A DNA stretch of 64,000 bases, taken from positions 1,240,463,001 to 1,240,527,000 of the forward strand of contig CM057452.1 in the NCBI GenBank assembly GCA_016271365.2. The letters run 5' to 3'. Of the stretch, positions 11,626 through 23,300 are shown one piece after another. The notes under the pieces were generated by a model. That model saw nothing but the letters and a program-made list of their open reading frames with translations. It had not been told where the DNA came from and ran no database searches. Position 1 is the stretch's first letter, and each line of letters begins with the position of its first letter. This DNA comes from Neoceratodus forsteri (taxonomy: Eukaryota; Chordata; Ceratodontiformes; Ceratodontidae). The position numbers and the translations under genes are program-made.

Positions 11626-13120
11626 TCTAACCCTTTCCTTCTCCCTGTCCTCCATCCCAGTTTCCTGGAAGCAAGGCACTGTCATACCTCTATCTAAAGG
11701 TGGTAAACCTTCTGTTCCAGGTAACTACTTGCCTATCTCTCTTTTACTCACCCTTGCCAAGTTTCAGGAATTTCTAGTTCTATCTCAACTCTCCCACTTC
11801 GTTAGCCTCTCCTCCTACTTCACTCCCTTCCAGCCTGGCATTCAGAAGAATCACTCCACCACCACCTCTCTTTTTAGGCTCACTGACTTCATCCTCACCA
11901 GCATGGACCAGGGCCTCATCACCATGGCCATTTTTGTCAACCTGGCAAAGGCTTTCAGCACCATTTCTCACCCCCTCTTCCTTTCCAAACTCTCTGCTGC
12001 TGGGCTGTCTCCCACTGTCACCGCATGGTTCCAATCCTACCTGCTGGGACAAACCCAATCTATGCAGATTGGTTCCATGTCATAATAGCGGCTGAAAAAT
12101 AGTGATCACTATTATGATGAGTGTATATCGGCGAAAAGCAAATCGGTGATATATACTCACAGGCAACCTGACATCCTGAAAATGAAAAAGTGTATGCCCC
12201 CCTCACCTCCCTGAATATAGATTCTCAACTCCAGGGTGGTGCATGTTGGGGAGGGGGCCAAATCCCTACATCAGAACAAAATTAAGTACCCCAGCTGCAG
12301 GCAGCAGCAACATTTCCATGCACCCAGTCCCGAACCCTGTACCTGCTGCACCTGAGCTAGCCACTCACACCACCACACCACATGGCTAGCTCTTCGCAGC
12401 AGGCACACCAGTTCCCCAAAACCCCCTTCCCTGTCCCTCCCCTTCCCCTCACTATCCCTCCCTTCCTGTCACCATTTACTACCCTCCTGTTTGCGTAGGG
12501 TTGCTACCCTTGAATGGTAGCCCAGGAGGAAAGCGCTGAATACGAGTCACCGTTTTGATGGTAGCTCATATTCAGTCATCATCCTCATGGGATACTGTGT
12601 GGATTGGCAACTCTCTATCTTCACCCAGCTTATCAGCACAGGCGTCCCTCAGGGATCTGTACTTGGACCACTGCTATTCTCCATTTCTCTAAATGACCTT
12701 CTTAAGTTGTGTCAGTCTTTTTCCATCCATATGTATGTGGACAACACCATCCCGTATACCTCTGGCTTGTCCCCTGCTGTTGTGGTGTCCAGGCTTCCGG
12801 CATATTTCAACAAACTCCAGCTCTGGTTACACTCTAACCAACTGTTCCTTAAAACTGAAAAGACAGCCTTCATCACCATTGGAACTAAGCAGAGACTCTC
12901 TCGGCTCCCTTCCCTCCACTCCTTCCACTGCCTGGACGGGTCTATACTTGAGCATGTCTCTTCCTTCAGGTACCTTGGGGTCTGGCTTGATCCTCACCTT
13001 AGCTTTTCTGGGCACATTCATGCTATCTACAAAAAGGTGCACCCAAGCTTGGTTCCCTGTTTAGAAACCATGGTTGAATTCCTTGTGTGGCTCACCATGA
13101 GATCATACAGAAAATGATCC
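11626..13120 (+). pseudogene. Rex1/L2-like RT, interrupted and catalytically dead
   Basis: The plus strand shows PVSWKQGTVIPLSKGGKP, then FVNLAKAFSTISHPL, where the catalytic Asp-containing motif normally reads F.DL.KAFDT. It continues ISTGVPQGSVLGPLLFSI, then MYVDNTIPYTSG in place of the usual YADDT, and FRYLGVWLDPHLSF near the thumb. The insert at 12,077-12,590 splits it. Loss of acidic residues in both catalytic motifs means the encoded enzyme is inactive. A cysteine/histidine-poor tail continues in broken frames to about 13,500. Confidence 0.82.
12077..12590 (-). repeat. hairpin-ended 0.5-kb repeat family, copy 1
   Basis: This is a non-coding insert in the LINE RT. Its left end contains a perfect 16-base palindrome, aatagtgatcactatt. 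The body carries a minus-strand tRNA-like module with the B-box-like sequence ggttcgggact, and a block 'gattctcaactccagggtgg'. Related blocks in the same order occur at 35,735-36,175, 40,005-40,560 and 44,630-45,110. The reading frame of the LINE resumes after it, which shows that it is an insertion. Confidence 0.7.
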
Positions 13121-14044
13121 TACTGGGTTTTGACTATGGCGATGTAGTCTACAGTACCTCCTCCAGGACTTCCCTGGTCAGACTGTTCCCACTCCTTCTG
13201 TCACTTCATTCTTGGCTGCCCCCCCCCCACCTATCATTGTACCCTCTAGCAGTCTCTCTCTTTCCATTCCCTTGATGGCAGATGCCTGGCCGACTGTGCC
13301 AGTTTTACTGGCAAATTCTGGTTCAGGACTCTCTCTCCTTACCTCTCCTCCTCTCTCTGACTCCCCCACCCTTGGTAGCATTGATTCTCATTCCTAGTTA
13401 TTCCTTCTAGGTCTCACCTCAGCTGGTTAGGCTGCATTCTCCCACTGTTTCTTTAAACTATGGAATGCCTCCCACCACATATTCATTGTGTGTCCTCCCC
13501 TAGGGCCTTCCATGCCCTTCTGTTTGACTATACTGTCCCCTTTTAAACTTGCACTTGCTCCTGACCCCTTCCTGCTTAACTCCCCCTTCTCTCCTTGTCT
13601 AATCCCCTTCCCCTTTTTTCCTCACATACCCACCCCCTCACCACTTTGACCACTCACTTTTCCTGTGTCACACCATTCTTCTCTCTTGACTCCCCCATAG
13701 CCTCCATCTATTGTCTTTGTGGTAAGCCTGCTTTTGCTGCCAATGCAATGCTGTCTTCTAGTTGAATTACTACGCTCATCCATGCTCTTAGCTGAAACTT
13801 ATTTTATCATGCTACTCCTCTCCTTTCTTGCCAGGTTTATTTCACCAAATGTTAAGATCACATGTCATGTGTACTTGCTACTGTGACTATGTAAAAATGT
13901 ATTCCTCTGTAATTTATACTGTTACAGTGCACATTACTTATGTTACTTATCCCTTTCCCCTTCCCCCAGGATGCATCTGGAAATAAGTAGTCCCTGTTCA
14001 GTATGCCTTCCCTGGTGAAACTCTTGAAATAAATAAATAAATAA

Positions 14045-14089
14045 ATGTGTGCAGTGGAGATAATGGGAACTGTACTCTGTGTACAGGCC
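14045..14089. other. Ty3/LINE junction
   Basis: A short unclassified stretch between the AAAT tail of the LINE and the first recognisable gag codons. Confidence 0.3.
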
Positions 14090-14440
14090 ACTAGCTGCTG
14101 GGTTCTTCCAGAACTACCCCCCTCCAGCTACACTCTCCACTTCTACGATATTTTTCAGATACTCATATGATAGCTGTCCCAGTTTTTGGCAGATATAGCA
14201 CCTTTATTCCCCTGACATCTTCATTTTGAAACCATCTGACTTCCCTTTTTGTTCTGATGCAGGCTGTTTTCCCTTAGGTTGACCCTGATGGCTGCCTTAA
14301 AACCACCTGATGTTGCTTCTCTATTATTTTTGCACTGAGTTGATGGTCCACTGGATACAAACTGATCAGCCCTCTTGGCCACCTCCTTGATGGAGCTTGG
14401 AGTCCTGTCTAGCAACCATATTCTCAGTTCCGCTGGTGCA
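14090..14440 (-). pseudogene. Ty3 gag C-terminal part with degraded zinc knuckle
   Basis: The minus strand reads FKIAPAELRIWLLDRTPSS then IKEVAKRADQFVSS, typical of the end of a Ty3 capsid. A lysine/asparagine-rich linker follows, and then CYICQKLGQLSYEY near 14,195-14,155, a CCHC zinc knuckle that has lost its His and last Cys. It continues the gag fragment at 15,396-16,205 across the inverted-repeat insert. Downstream, on the other side of the LINE, lies the protease. Confidence 0.75.
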
Positions 14441-15395
14441 ATCTTGAAAGTAAAACTTTAGTTAAAATTTGTAAAAATGGAGATTGATTTGTGTGTGCAG
14501 TCCAAGTGTATTCTTCCCTTTATTTGCTATTGGGAGTTTTTTTCTAAATGTGCCTACTAGTTTTATGGTACCTGTAAGTCTCCATGTTTGAATATTTCAT
14601 TGCTATTTTCTTTCCTACTATGTCCCCAGTCTTATGTCACAGTGATGCATCCAAGACCATTAATTGAGAGAATAATAACTGCTGAAGCAACAGTCTACTG
14701 TTAGGAACCTGATATTCTGGCTTCAACTATACAATTCCGTCTGATACAAACTTCCTGCTTTCTAGGTGTGCGTTTAGGTCTAGCCAATAGAAGTGAATGC
14801 TTTGTTTTAAATCTTTTCATTTTAGCAAACTACACACAACTATAAAAAAAGAACACAAATCACCCAAGGTAACAAATGCTATAATTAGTGAAGACTGTAG
14901 CTGTTTCCCTACAGCATAGCCCACTCAATTATCCCTCAGGTGTTTGCAGTCTGTAATTGTAGCGTTTGTTGGAGCACCCGGGACAGAGGTACTTAAAATC
15001 ACAGCTCTACTGTTATAAACTTGACAAAAAACAACTTTTGTTGAAATAATGTCCACAGGCACATCATTGTCACTTAGGATATGCAACATTGTAGGAAAAT
15101 GAAGAGCAATAAAAAATGTGAATGTGCAGATCCACAGGGACCTTTAAACTAACAGGCACATTTGGGGAAAAAAAAACTCATTATAGTAAACAAAGTGAAG
15201 GACACACTAGGACTACACCTTCAAATCAAAACACCCTGCACAACATATATTGTGGTACATTTTGACTTTAGTCCCCCTTTAAGAACTGTTCCATTAGGAA
15301 TACATATTTTATCTGCTCCAGAAAAACTAGCCTTTGCACCCTCTAATCATCACTCTAACAGATTGCCTAGTTGTATACACATTTCAAAATAGCTT
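14437..15395. mobile_element. inverted-repeat element inside gag
   Basis: The left 160 bases (14,437-14,600) and the block at 15,135-15,300 are imperfect inverted copies of each other. For example, the reverse complement of the left arm contains ggcacatttagaaaaaaac, matching ggcacatttggggaaaaa on the right. The middle holds no coding. The gag frame stops at one side and resumes at the other. It is probably a non-autonomous DNA transposon. The exact right boundary and target duplication are not clear, as the right arm ends about 90 bases before gag resumes. Confidence 0.5.
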
Positions 15396-16205
15396 TTTGT
15401 TTGTACGCGTCAGGAGTCAATTCAAACATTTTAAAATGATCTTTTTCACTTTGTTATAGCCCATACAGTTTGCGCTGTCCATTCTGGTGAAGACATCTAA
15501 TACCCTAAGGTAAGGAGTGTCAGAAGTTGAATGGTCCAAAGAGTTCTGTTCAGTGGAAATTGCCCACAAATTCTTTAAAGATTTTAAAAACAAATCAATT
15601 TTATACACCTCTTGATACTTGGGAAATATTTTGGAATTAAGTTTGACTTCTGTTGAAACCCTGATGCCAGTATTTATGGTTCATACAATTGTCTTCTTGT
15701 ACAGAACCTCTGTTTCCTTCTCATGTTCATGCTCTTGCTCTTCTCTCAGGTGGCTTTCATGCTGGCACTGCCTGTCTCACTCCATTCGCTCTTCCTCTCA
15801 TTCCTCCCTCTCTTTCTTTCTCGTGCTGTCATAGCAGGATCTTGTGCTGGCACTGCATTTCTCACTCCTCTGCTTCCTGCTTTGTCCTCTGCAGCTCCGC
15901 ATCTGCTTACGCCTTAACCAGGGTGAGCTCCAGCTGCATTATTTGTATCTGGTCTGTTTGTGCAACTACCCCATTTATAAGATCTTGTTCATCTGCACTC
16001 TACATAGCCTCTGTCTCATGACTTTGTCTAGTACTGACCCCTGTTGCACTGCTTCCATAATCACTTTTTCAAGGAGGTCTATGAGGTGTGTCCATGGTTG
16101 GCCTTCCTCAAAGACAAGACCCCTCCTTTTGCACAGCCCCTCAAACTGTGCCAACTTCAATTTTTTATATGGCCCAGACAGAATGTCTTCATAGGAGGAT
16201 GTAGG
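15396..16205 (-). pseudogene. Ty3 gag N-terminal part
   Basis: The minus strand starts in a SAP-like segment (YKKLKLAQFEGLCKRRG, HLIDLLEKVI). It passes through a Glu/Lys/Arg-rich helical stretch with AELQRTKQEAEE, then enters the capsid: LRVLDVFTRMDSANCMGY, NKVKKIILKCLN and LTPDAYKQKA. The head-helix-capsid arrangement is that of Ty3 gags in vertebrates. Frameshifts and stops are frequent. The 5' edge is cut by the CR1 fragment at 16,205. Confidence 0.75.
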
Positions 16206-16550
16206 AGGATCAGAACAAAGCAAGCATCCTGAATGGCTACTTCTGTTCAGTCTTCACAGTGCAAGGGGAAGGGGGTGGACTACATAAAAGCAGCAGAAAA
16301 ACTGGGGAGAGGGAGGTAGACAGAAATCCATTCACAGACAGAAAGGTCCTAAAGGGACTTGTGAATCTGAAAGTGGACAAAGCTATGGGGTGCACGAGGT
16401 ACGCCCAAGTGTGTTCATGGAGCTCATGGAGGTTCTGGCTGCACCTCTGACAGCTCTTTTCAACAACTCACTGGAAACAGAAGTGGTTCCAGGGAACTGC
16501 AGGAGGGCAGATGTAGTCTCCCTCCATAAAAATGGTACCAGAGAGTGAGT
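16205..16550 (+). mobile_element. CR1 fragment (endonuclease-RT linker)
   Basis: Plus-strand translation gives DQNKASILNGYFCSVFT, then LKVDKAMG and NSLETEVVPGNCRRAD, in more than one frame. These match the segment between endonuclease and RT in CR1 elements, as also seen at 52,600-52,880. It is cut on the left by gag and on the right by the L1. Confidence 0.8.
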
Positions 16551-16557
16551 CACAGAT

Positions 16558-18480
16558 TTGATACGCCTTCTGTATAAATCCCCAACAGCTTCAGTACTCA
16601 GCAATTCAGTGATATCCACAGCTTTTCCTCTTATGAAGGGAACAAGGCAGGGCTTCCCCCTCTCCCTATTTTTATTCCTACTGGCAGTGGAAACCTTGGC
16701 AAACAAAACTCATGCTCACCCAGATGATCTCGGCATCCCGGTAGGGGCCACTACCAACAAACTCATCCTGTTTGCAGATGACATTACTCTCTTCCTGTCA
16801 GATATACCCATGGCCCTATGAGCCCTGGGAGCAAGACTTGTGGAATACTCAGCCCTTTCATGCTATAAACTAAATGGGAGCATGTCCCAGATAATGCCAC
16901 TTTTCTCTTCTTACTCTCAGGACTTATTTGCTGACTAGCCATATTAATGGGTGCAAGCAGGAGTCACGTGTCTGGAGATATTATTATGACCTACCATTAA
17001 AGCAACAACTCAGTTCACCATAGGTATAATGGTAGAAACACTCACTAAAGACCTCCAAAATTGGAACAACATGTATCTCTCTACTTGGGGACAAGTGAAT
17101 GCACTAAAAATGACAGCCCTTCCTAAGCTCCAATACATTCATAACAACCTCCCAGTGCCCCTCCCTACTACATTCTTTTCACAAATAAACTCAAAAATCT
17201 CTGCATTCATCTATGAACAAACAATCTCAAAAACAAAACTAAGAACCCTTCAGCTACATTGGAACAAACGGGATTTTAGCCTCCAAAATCTGAAGCTCTT
17301 CCATGACAGTACCCTTTTTCCACAAGCAATAGAAATGTTACATCCACCTCCACAATGGGTAGCAATTAAAATACATCAAGCAGCAGTCCTAGTCTCACAA
17401 GCACTGACTTACCAAGACTGAAACATGGGACCTACCACTTTGCCATGTATTAGATGCTCTAGGAAAACTTGGGTGACACACACTACCTAACTGAACTGGA
17501 CCAGCAAAACCTCTGGACTCCACCCTATCTGGCAGATCCCCTGGCTCCAGCTAGGAAATTGATCAGTACAGTTACCACATTGGCAATCAATGGGCATCTC
17601 CACACTAGCTGATCTCTATCATTCAGACACTGGGGTCCTGAAATCATCTGAAGACCCATGCAATGCATGACATCCTCCAAACTCACTTTTGGAGTTATGT
17701 TCAGCTTAGGGATCTCCTTAGAACCAAGATAACGCCTCAACATCTCTTACCCACAGCCACAAAATGGGATACCTGGGTGGGGAGTCTGACAAACTTAAAC
17801 CACTTTGCCAACTGCTTTCTTAAAATGCAGCACAAAGAATTACACCCCCCAACACCCCACAAACCAAAAATGCATTGGGAACAGGAGCTCAACATTACAA
17901 TCCACAAAGAAGAATGGAACAGACTCTGGGCCATGGCCTACACAGCTAATAGAGAACTGCAAGCCAAACCTATACAATTTAAGATACTACATAGAGCATG
18001 CAGTATCCCCCAATGACTTTATAAGGCCAAAATGACACATGACAGTGACTGTTGGAGATGTGCATCCCCCCCCAGGCCACACTAAAACACATATTATGGA
18101 CCTGCCCAGCCATAGACAGCTACTGGGACAAAGTTTGGAATTCATGTAGGCAATTTGTCCCTGTGCCACAAGTTAGGGAACCTAAGCTAAGCATTCTAGG
18201 CATACCTTTTGAGACAGACTCCCTTAACTCCCATCAACTGCAATAGACCATTGGGGCTTTGGCAGAAGCAAAAAAGGTGCTCCCCAACACTGGAGAGAAC
18301 CAGCACCTCCAGTTGACCAGGAGTGGCAAGCCCTATTGACCTTAATCTTGAGATATGAAGAAATTGCACTTGCAGCAGTAGGCAAACTCAATAAATATTG
18401 GAAGGCTTGGGGACCGTACCTAACCCTTCAAAAATTGAATGCACCATGCCAACAACCTAATATGTGAAACTTCTCTCACA
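16558..18480 (+). pseudogene. L1 ORF2 RT and C-terminal part, broken
   Basis: The first open piece (16,558-16,821) reads MKGTRQGFPLSLFLFLLAVE and ILFADDITLFLSD, so the catalytic Asp pair is intact but the fingers and first catalytic Asp are missing by truncation. The second piece (17,029-17,421) is thumb/connection (LSTWGQVNALKMTALPKLQY). A third (17,663-18,016) and HILWTCPAIDSYWDKVW at about 18,090-18,140 form the C-terminal region. Multiple stops separate the parts. Confidence 0.8.
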
Positions 18481-18719
18481 GGGTCAAGATACCTGGCCTC
18501 CTTAATCTTAAGGTGTGAACCTAAACCTGATGGATAGCCACCTAAGTCACTGAGATTCCCTGCTACCCGGCAAAGTCACATAGCAGCCGTAGTGGACTTA
18601 CTGAGCTTTGAATTGAGTACCTTCAATGAGGCGGTAACTGCCACCCGCAAAGAACCCACTCACCAACATTCATGCACTTTCTCTTTAACCCACCATCTAA
18701 AAGATTTCTAGGCATTGTA

Positions 18720-19368
18720 ATATGAGAGTATGTGAGTGCATCATGACCTCCATCACTTCTAAGATGATGGTTATCCCTCTGTACAGATAGTTGGTGAGAC
18801 CCCATCTGGAGTACTGTGTGCAGTTTTGGAGACCTCATCTACGCAAGGACATAGACAGGATGAAAGCAGTCCAGAGGAGAGCAACTAAAATGGTGCAGGG
18901 TCTGCATCAGAAACCATATGAAGAGAGACTGAGAGAGCTTAATATGTATACCCTTGATGAAAGGAGGGACAGGGGGGACATGATAGAAATGTTCAAGTAC
19001 CTCAAGGGAATCAACAAAGTCCAGGAGGGTAGCATCTTTCAGAAAAAGAGATGTGCAAGAATAAGGGGGCACAATTTAAAGATAGAGGGGGGATGGTTCA
19101 GGGGTAATGTGAGGAATTTTTTTTCACGGAAAGAGTGGTGGATGATGGAACTGCCTTACTGGAGAGGCTGTGGGGTCTAAAACAGTGGAGGAATTCAAAC
19201 ATGCATGGGACAGACATATGGCAATTATAGTGGGGGGTAGCAGGAAGTAGGCTGTTGGTTAACTAAAATCTGCAGCTTAACCAGTAGGTAGGGAAATGGG
19301 CAGACTGGGTGGGCGAAGTGGTCCTTATCTGCCGTCAAAGTCTATGTTTCTATGTTTCTATGTCACTG
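18720..19368 (+). mobile_element. CR1 3' end inserted in L1
   Basis: An open frame at 18,791-19,180 gives the C-terminal CR1 RT region ([51 protein letters not shown]). The 3' UTR and three TTCTATGT-type repeats follow at 19,340-19,368. It is close in sequence to 53,730-54,306. L1 3' UTR sequence continues beyond it, so the CR1 came later. Confidence 0.85.
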
Positions 19369-19712
19369 GTACTAACATAAGAGAAATCTGCCCTGTAGAA
19401 ACTGTATTATTACATGAGCAAGACAGGGAATAGAAAAAAATGTCAAGGCACTTTACACGTGTTTAGGACACTAATACGTACAGACATAGCCTAGATAAGA
19501 TTGACTATTTAGATAGAGGTATATTAATGTAGAGAAAGAAATTGGATCTAAGAGACTGCATAACAATCATAAGTTGAAAGATAAATACCTTGTCCGTCTG
19601 TACCTTAAAACAGGTTTGCATTTACTATGTTCAATGAATGTATGACATTATATGTATACTATGTTCACCTGACATTGAAACTTTAATAAAAGCTTTTATG
19701 GAAAAAAAAGAA

Positions 19713-19868
19713 TGCATGATATAGACACAAGGAAATCTTGGAGGGAAGTGGGGGGAGGTATCTGGAGATCAGGGAGGGTCCACAATGTCAGTATAGGCAA
19801 GGAAAAATGGAAAGACTAGGTAGCCAATCAGTCCTTATCTGCCAACAAATTCTATGTTTTTAGCTATC
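19713..19868 (+). mobile_element. CR1 3' tail
   Basis: This non-coding CR1 3' UTR contains 'cagtccttatctgccaacaa' and an ATTCTATGTTTT end. It is truncated at its 5' end beside the A-rich end of the L1. Confidence 0.65.
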
Positions 19869-20021
19869 TACTTGCTTACAATAGAATAAAACTGGTAGAA
19901 TCTACAGTATTTCCTTTACATATCATGTTCTGTGACTGGAAAAATTACTTTTTTATTGACAATCTGTTTCTGATCCCCACTGATGCCTCCAGCTTGTTCT
20001 CTCCTAGAAATCAATTTATAA
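19869..20021. other. unassigned AT-rich sequence
   Basis: No gene or recognised repeat seen; it lies between a CR1 tail and the second LTR copy. Confidence 0.3.
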
Positions 20022-21097
20022 TGGTTACCAGTTTCCACAACCCCTCAGATGCCTGAAAAGGTTACCTTGGTATGCTGCCACCACTCACTGCAAGCACACT
20101 TGGGTTATCTCTAGGTTCAAATCCCACCATAGCCATTTCTCACAAACAGTACAGTGTTTCTTTCCAATGGGCAAATGACCCACCCCTTTTGTTAAAGATC
20201 AGAATACTTTTGCTTTAAATATGGTAGCTGTAGCCAGTCTCTTCAGAAATGGATCACAGACTTGCCAATGTACTCCTAGTTATCTATACCTGAATTGATT
20301 CAGTCACAGAAAGCATGACAAGTTTAAAAATCATATTTAATGCTCCACAATATTTATATATTTTACAGGGTAATAGACACTAAAGTCTATGGAAAATACA
20401 TTATTTCTAGAGAGATAAAAACACACACTTTTGGAAAAGATAGGGAACAAACCAAATAACAAAAGTAGCTAAATTCTAATCAAAGTAGAAGATGCTTACC
20501 CCAATAAGTGAGTTATGGCAAATTGAAACCCGTGATGTTGTTAATTCAAAGTCCAAAACCATAACAGAGCTCTCAGAGTCAACACACATTACAACTGCCT
20601 TCGCCTGGTTGGTCCACTACACCTGCATCATCATACGTGCCTCTGACATTACATCCTAGACCAGTGCTTTGACCTCTGTGGACCACCCTTTTTCAGAGCA
20701 GGTCCAAACTGGTTTTGTGGATTGCAGCTTGTAACCTTTTGTTCCCCAGCTGGTTCACTCTCTGGGGTTCTGTCTCCTCTGTTTGGGCCTTGTTTACACT
20801 TCAAAACAGCTCTTGTTTATAAAAAAATTAAATTAATCCCTTTGACGTATACCACCAAACCAACACTTTTTAGCTGAGAAGGAGCATAGTCCTTGATGTT
20901 TTTGTAGATGAAAATAACATTTTATGGGACAGAAAAATTAGCTGCACCCACCCAATCTCTGTGAGAATCCAGGAGTGTAACTGTCAAGTCACCTCACACC
21001 TCCCACCTCAGTTGAAATACCTACAGAGGCCTAGCTGATAATCAGACAAAAAAACAACAACACAGCACGAAGTAAATATACATTGCAAGATGTAACA
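20022..21097 (-). repeat. solo LTR of the Gmr1-like element
   Basis: This block is homologous along its length to the putative LTR at 384-1,467. Matches include the inner region 'ccttggtatgctgccaccac' and the A/T-rich 3' part. Minus-strand ends are TGTTACATC and GGTAACCA. No internal Ty3 sequence adjoins it, so it reads as a solo LTR. It abuts the CR1 at 21,098 in the middle of the RT frame. A clean 5-bp target duplication is not visible, and CR1 does not clearly resume on its other side. Confidence 0.6.
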
Positions 21098-23000
21098 CTT
21101 ATGAAGACATTGAAGGTTGCAGTTACCAGTACTGAGCCCTCTGACAACCCACTGCTCACTGTCCCATCATTAGAATAAGTGCCATTAACCATCCCCCTCT
21201 GTCGCTTTTCCATTAACCAGTTTTTAATCCAATTCGCCACTCTGGATCCCACCTCTGGGCTTCTCAATTTCATTATCAGTGTCCTGTGCTACACAGTGCT
21301 GACCTCCCTGCTAAAGTACAGATAAGGCCCATCCACTCCTATCCCATGATCTAATTTTCTGGTGACCTAGTCAAAACAATTCACCACATTTTTCTTGCAG
21401 GATGTCCCCCCTCCCTTCCATCCATCAATCCATGCTGCCTGTGGTCTTACAGCCTGTTAGAATTAAGATACTCTATCAGCCTTTTCTGAAGCAGTATTTC
21501 CATTAATTTCCAAACCACTAAAGTAAGACTGACAGTCCTATAGCTGCTAGCATCCTCCCTGCTGCCACTCTTATGTACAGGGTCCACATTCACTCTTCTC
21601 CCAGTTCTCAAGAACTAAGCTTATTTCCAGTGAACTAGTCAGTAAGTCTCTCAGTGGGGCCAATAGCTCCTCCCTGAGTTCCTTTAGTACCCTTGGGTAT
21701 ATCTCATCTGGTCACATAGCCTTGTCCACCTTTAAAGCTGCAAGTGCCTTCAGGACTGTTTCCTCTGAAAATTGACTTGTGTCCACCTGGCCTATCACCT
21801 TGTTACTGCTGCTCCTCAATGATCCATCCCTCCTCCCTCCACTGTAAAGACAGTTCCTGTTCAGAATGACAGCTTCTTCTAGGTCTTCTCCTACACAGTC
21901 CCCTCCTGCTGCTCTCCTAATCCTCACTATCTCTCCCCTTGGTTTCCTCTTCTCACTAATGTGTGAAAAGCAAGTCTTTTCCCCTCTAGCTATGCCTCTG
22001 GCCATCCTTTCCTCTGTGTGTGTGTGTCTTTGCTCCCCTCACTACCTTACCTGCTTTCCTCTGTTTTACTTGGTGTGCCTCCCTTTCCTCCTCCCTATGG
22101 GTTTCCTAATACCTCCTGAATGCCACTCTTTCTTCCTTTACCACCTTTGCCAGTTCCCTATAGAACCATAATGGCTTTTACTCGCTTCTATCACACAGAG
22201 GCTGGTTGCCTAACTATGTCCTCCCTTATTGTTCCCCACCGTGCCTCTACCCTGTGATATGAGGCAGTTTCTAAGGCAGTCTCCTATATTTTTAAAATCT
22301 GCCTCCTTAAAGTCCAGGATCCTCATCCTCAGGTGGTTTTCTTCCACTTCTGTCTTTATGGTAAGCCCTGCTGTATGGTGATACCTGGTACCCCGTGGAC
22401 TGCCTACTGTTCTGTCTGCAATGATGTCCCTCTTTGCGAGCAGCAGGTCCAGCACTGCACCATTCCTAGTGGGTTCTTTGACTTGCTGCCTGAGAAAAGC
22501 CCATTGTAGGGACTCATTAATAGCACTGCTCCTTGCCAATGCCTCTTTTAGAAGTCTCCACTCTACGTCTGGAAGAGCAAAGTTACTAACCAGCAGCACC
22601 TTCCCCCTTACTTGCTATTCTGATGATAGCTTCCCCAAGTTCTTTATCCAACTCTTTCTCCCATTTTGGAGATGGTTACCCTACCCTGATATGGATATCA
22701 TCCCCTGAGCCTGTATCAAGGATGGCCCACAGCACCTCCAGCCCTTCCTTTTCCCCGGTGACCCTGTACATCCATGTCCTTGATTCACTCAATCACATAT
22801 AATTAAACCCCTCCTCCCTGCCCAGTCTCTTCTGAACAGAGACTAGCCTGATATAGCCATGTCCCAGTCATGGTGCTCAGTGCACCAAGATTGCATTATG
22901 GCCACCAAATCCAGACTAGCCTCAACCATGATGGCACTCAGGTTTGAAATGTTATTTCCCTGAATCCTTCCATTTTCACACATGGATCTCTATATTTTAC
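21098..23000 (-). mobile_element. CR1-type LINE (endonuclease to RT)
   Basis: The minus strand encodes a CR1 pol. An endonuclease C-terminal half comes first (SNFALPDVEWRLLKEA, AVLDLLLAKRDII, ILDFKEADFKNI; 22,599-22,210), then the linker (ALAALKVDKAM; 22,005-21,712), and RT at 21,712-21,098 ending VGSRVANWIKNWLMEKRQ and NGTYSNDGTVSSG. It stops where the LTR begins. Many stops are present and the subfamily differs from the TTCTATGT-tailed copies. Confidence 0.82.
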
Positions 23001-23089
23001 TCCATCCCTGCCTGCTTCTATTCTCCCTTCCTTCCTGTCTGTATTGACCCTTGAAGCTTCACCTGATCCATCTCTTCCCAGACCCCCCT

Positions 23090-23300
23090 CTCATAGTGCA
23101 ATTCTTGTGTGACACAGTACTGTTGGGGTGCCATTCTTCAGATGAGACATAAAACTGAGGTCCCTTTTCCCATCTCTGGTCACTTTCCAGGTGGAAGTAA
23201 AAGATTCCATGGTACTTATCGATCAACGGTAGGGGAGTTTATCCAGTCTTATGGCCAACATTGTCCTCAATAAAACAGCTTCCAGTAACCCTTCTCTCAG
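23090..23300 (+). repeat. conserved SINE-core-like repeat
   Basis: A 200-base stretch contains 'cttcagatgagacataaaac', then a gaggtccc stretch, and 'ggccaacattgtcctcaata'. I recognise this as a widely shared vertebrate interspersed repeat core. I cannot name the family with certainty, and no promoter boxes or tail were identified. Confidence 0.4.

Larger units (their letters stand above)
11366..14044 (+). mobile_element. Rex1/L2-like LINE
   Basis: This is a 5'-truncated non-LTR element with RT coding (11,626-12,080 and 12,595-13,120), a decayed C-terminal region and a 3' UTR. It ends in four AAAT-type units (14,029-14,044). The GVPQGSVLGPLLF motif and the short tandem 3' tail place it in the CR1/Rex1/L2 group, distinct from the TTCTATGT-tailed CR1s here. 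A related 3' end is at 44,143-44,399. It lies inside the Ty3 element, between gag and protease, and was itself hit by the hairpin-ended repeat at 12,077-12,590. Confidence 0.82.
384..16205 (-). mobile_element. Gmr1-like Ty3 LTR retrotransposon, multiply interrupted
   Basis: About 6 kb of one minus-strand LTR retrotransposon is spread over 16 kb. In 5'-3' order it shows gag (16,205-15,396 and 14,440-14,090), protease (about 11,030-10,501), integrase (10,500-9,231), RT (9,230-8,691 and 2,506-2,150), RNase H (2,150-1,638) and a 3' LTR (1,467-384). The pieces continue one another across the inserts. RT and RNase H motifs place it in the Ty3 group, but integrase precedes RT as in Gmr1-type elements. 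All genes carry stops and frameshifts. The 5' LTR is missing; a CR1 fragment abuts the gag end. Confidence 0.8.
16551..19706 (+). mobile_element. 5'-truncated L1-type LINE
   Basis: This is the 3' half of an L1-like element. It has RT from the GTRQG motif, thumb, C-terminal zinc region and a 3' UTR ending 'taataaaagcttttatgg' plus a short A run (19,700-19,711). A CR1 3' end has landed in it at 18,720-19,368. The family differs from the L1 at 2.5-8.7 kb and resembles the L1 at 55-62 kb in its RT motifs. Confidence 0.78.
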
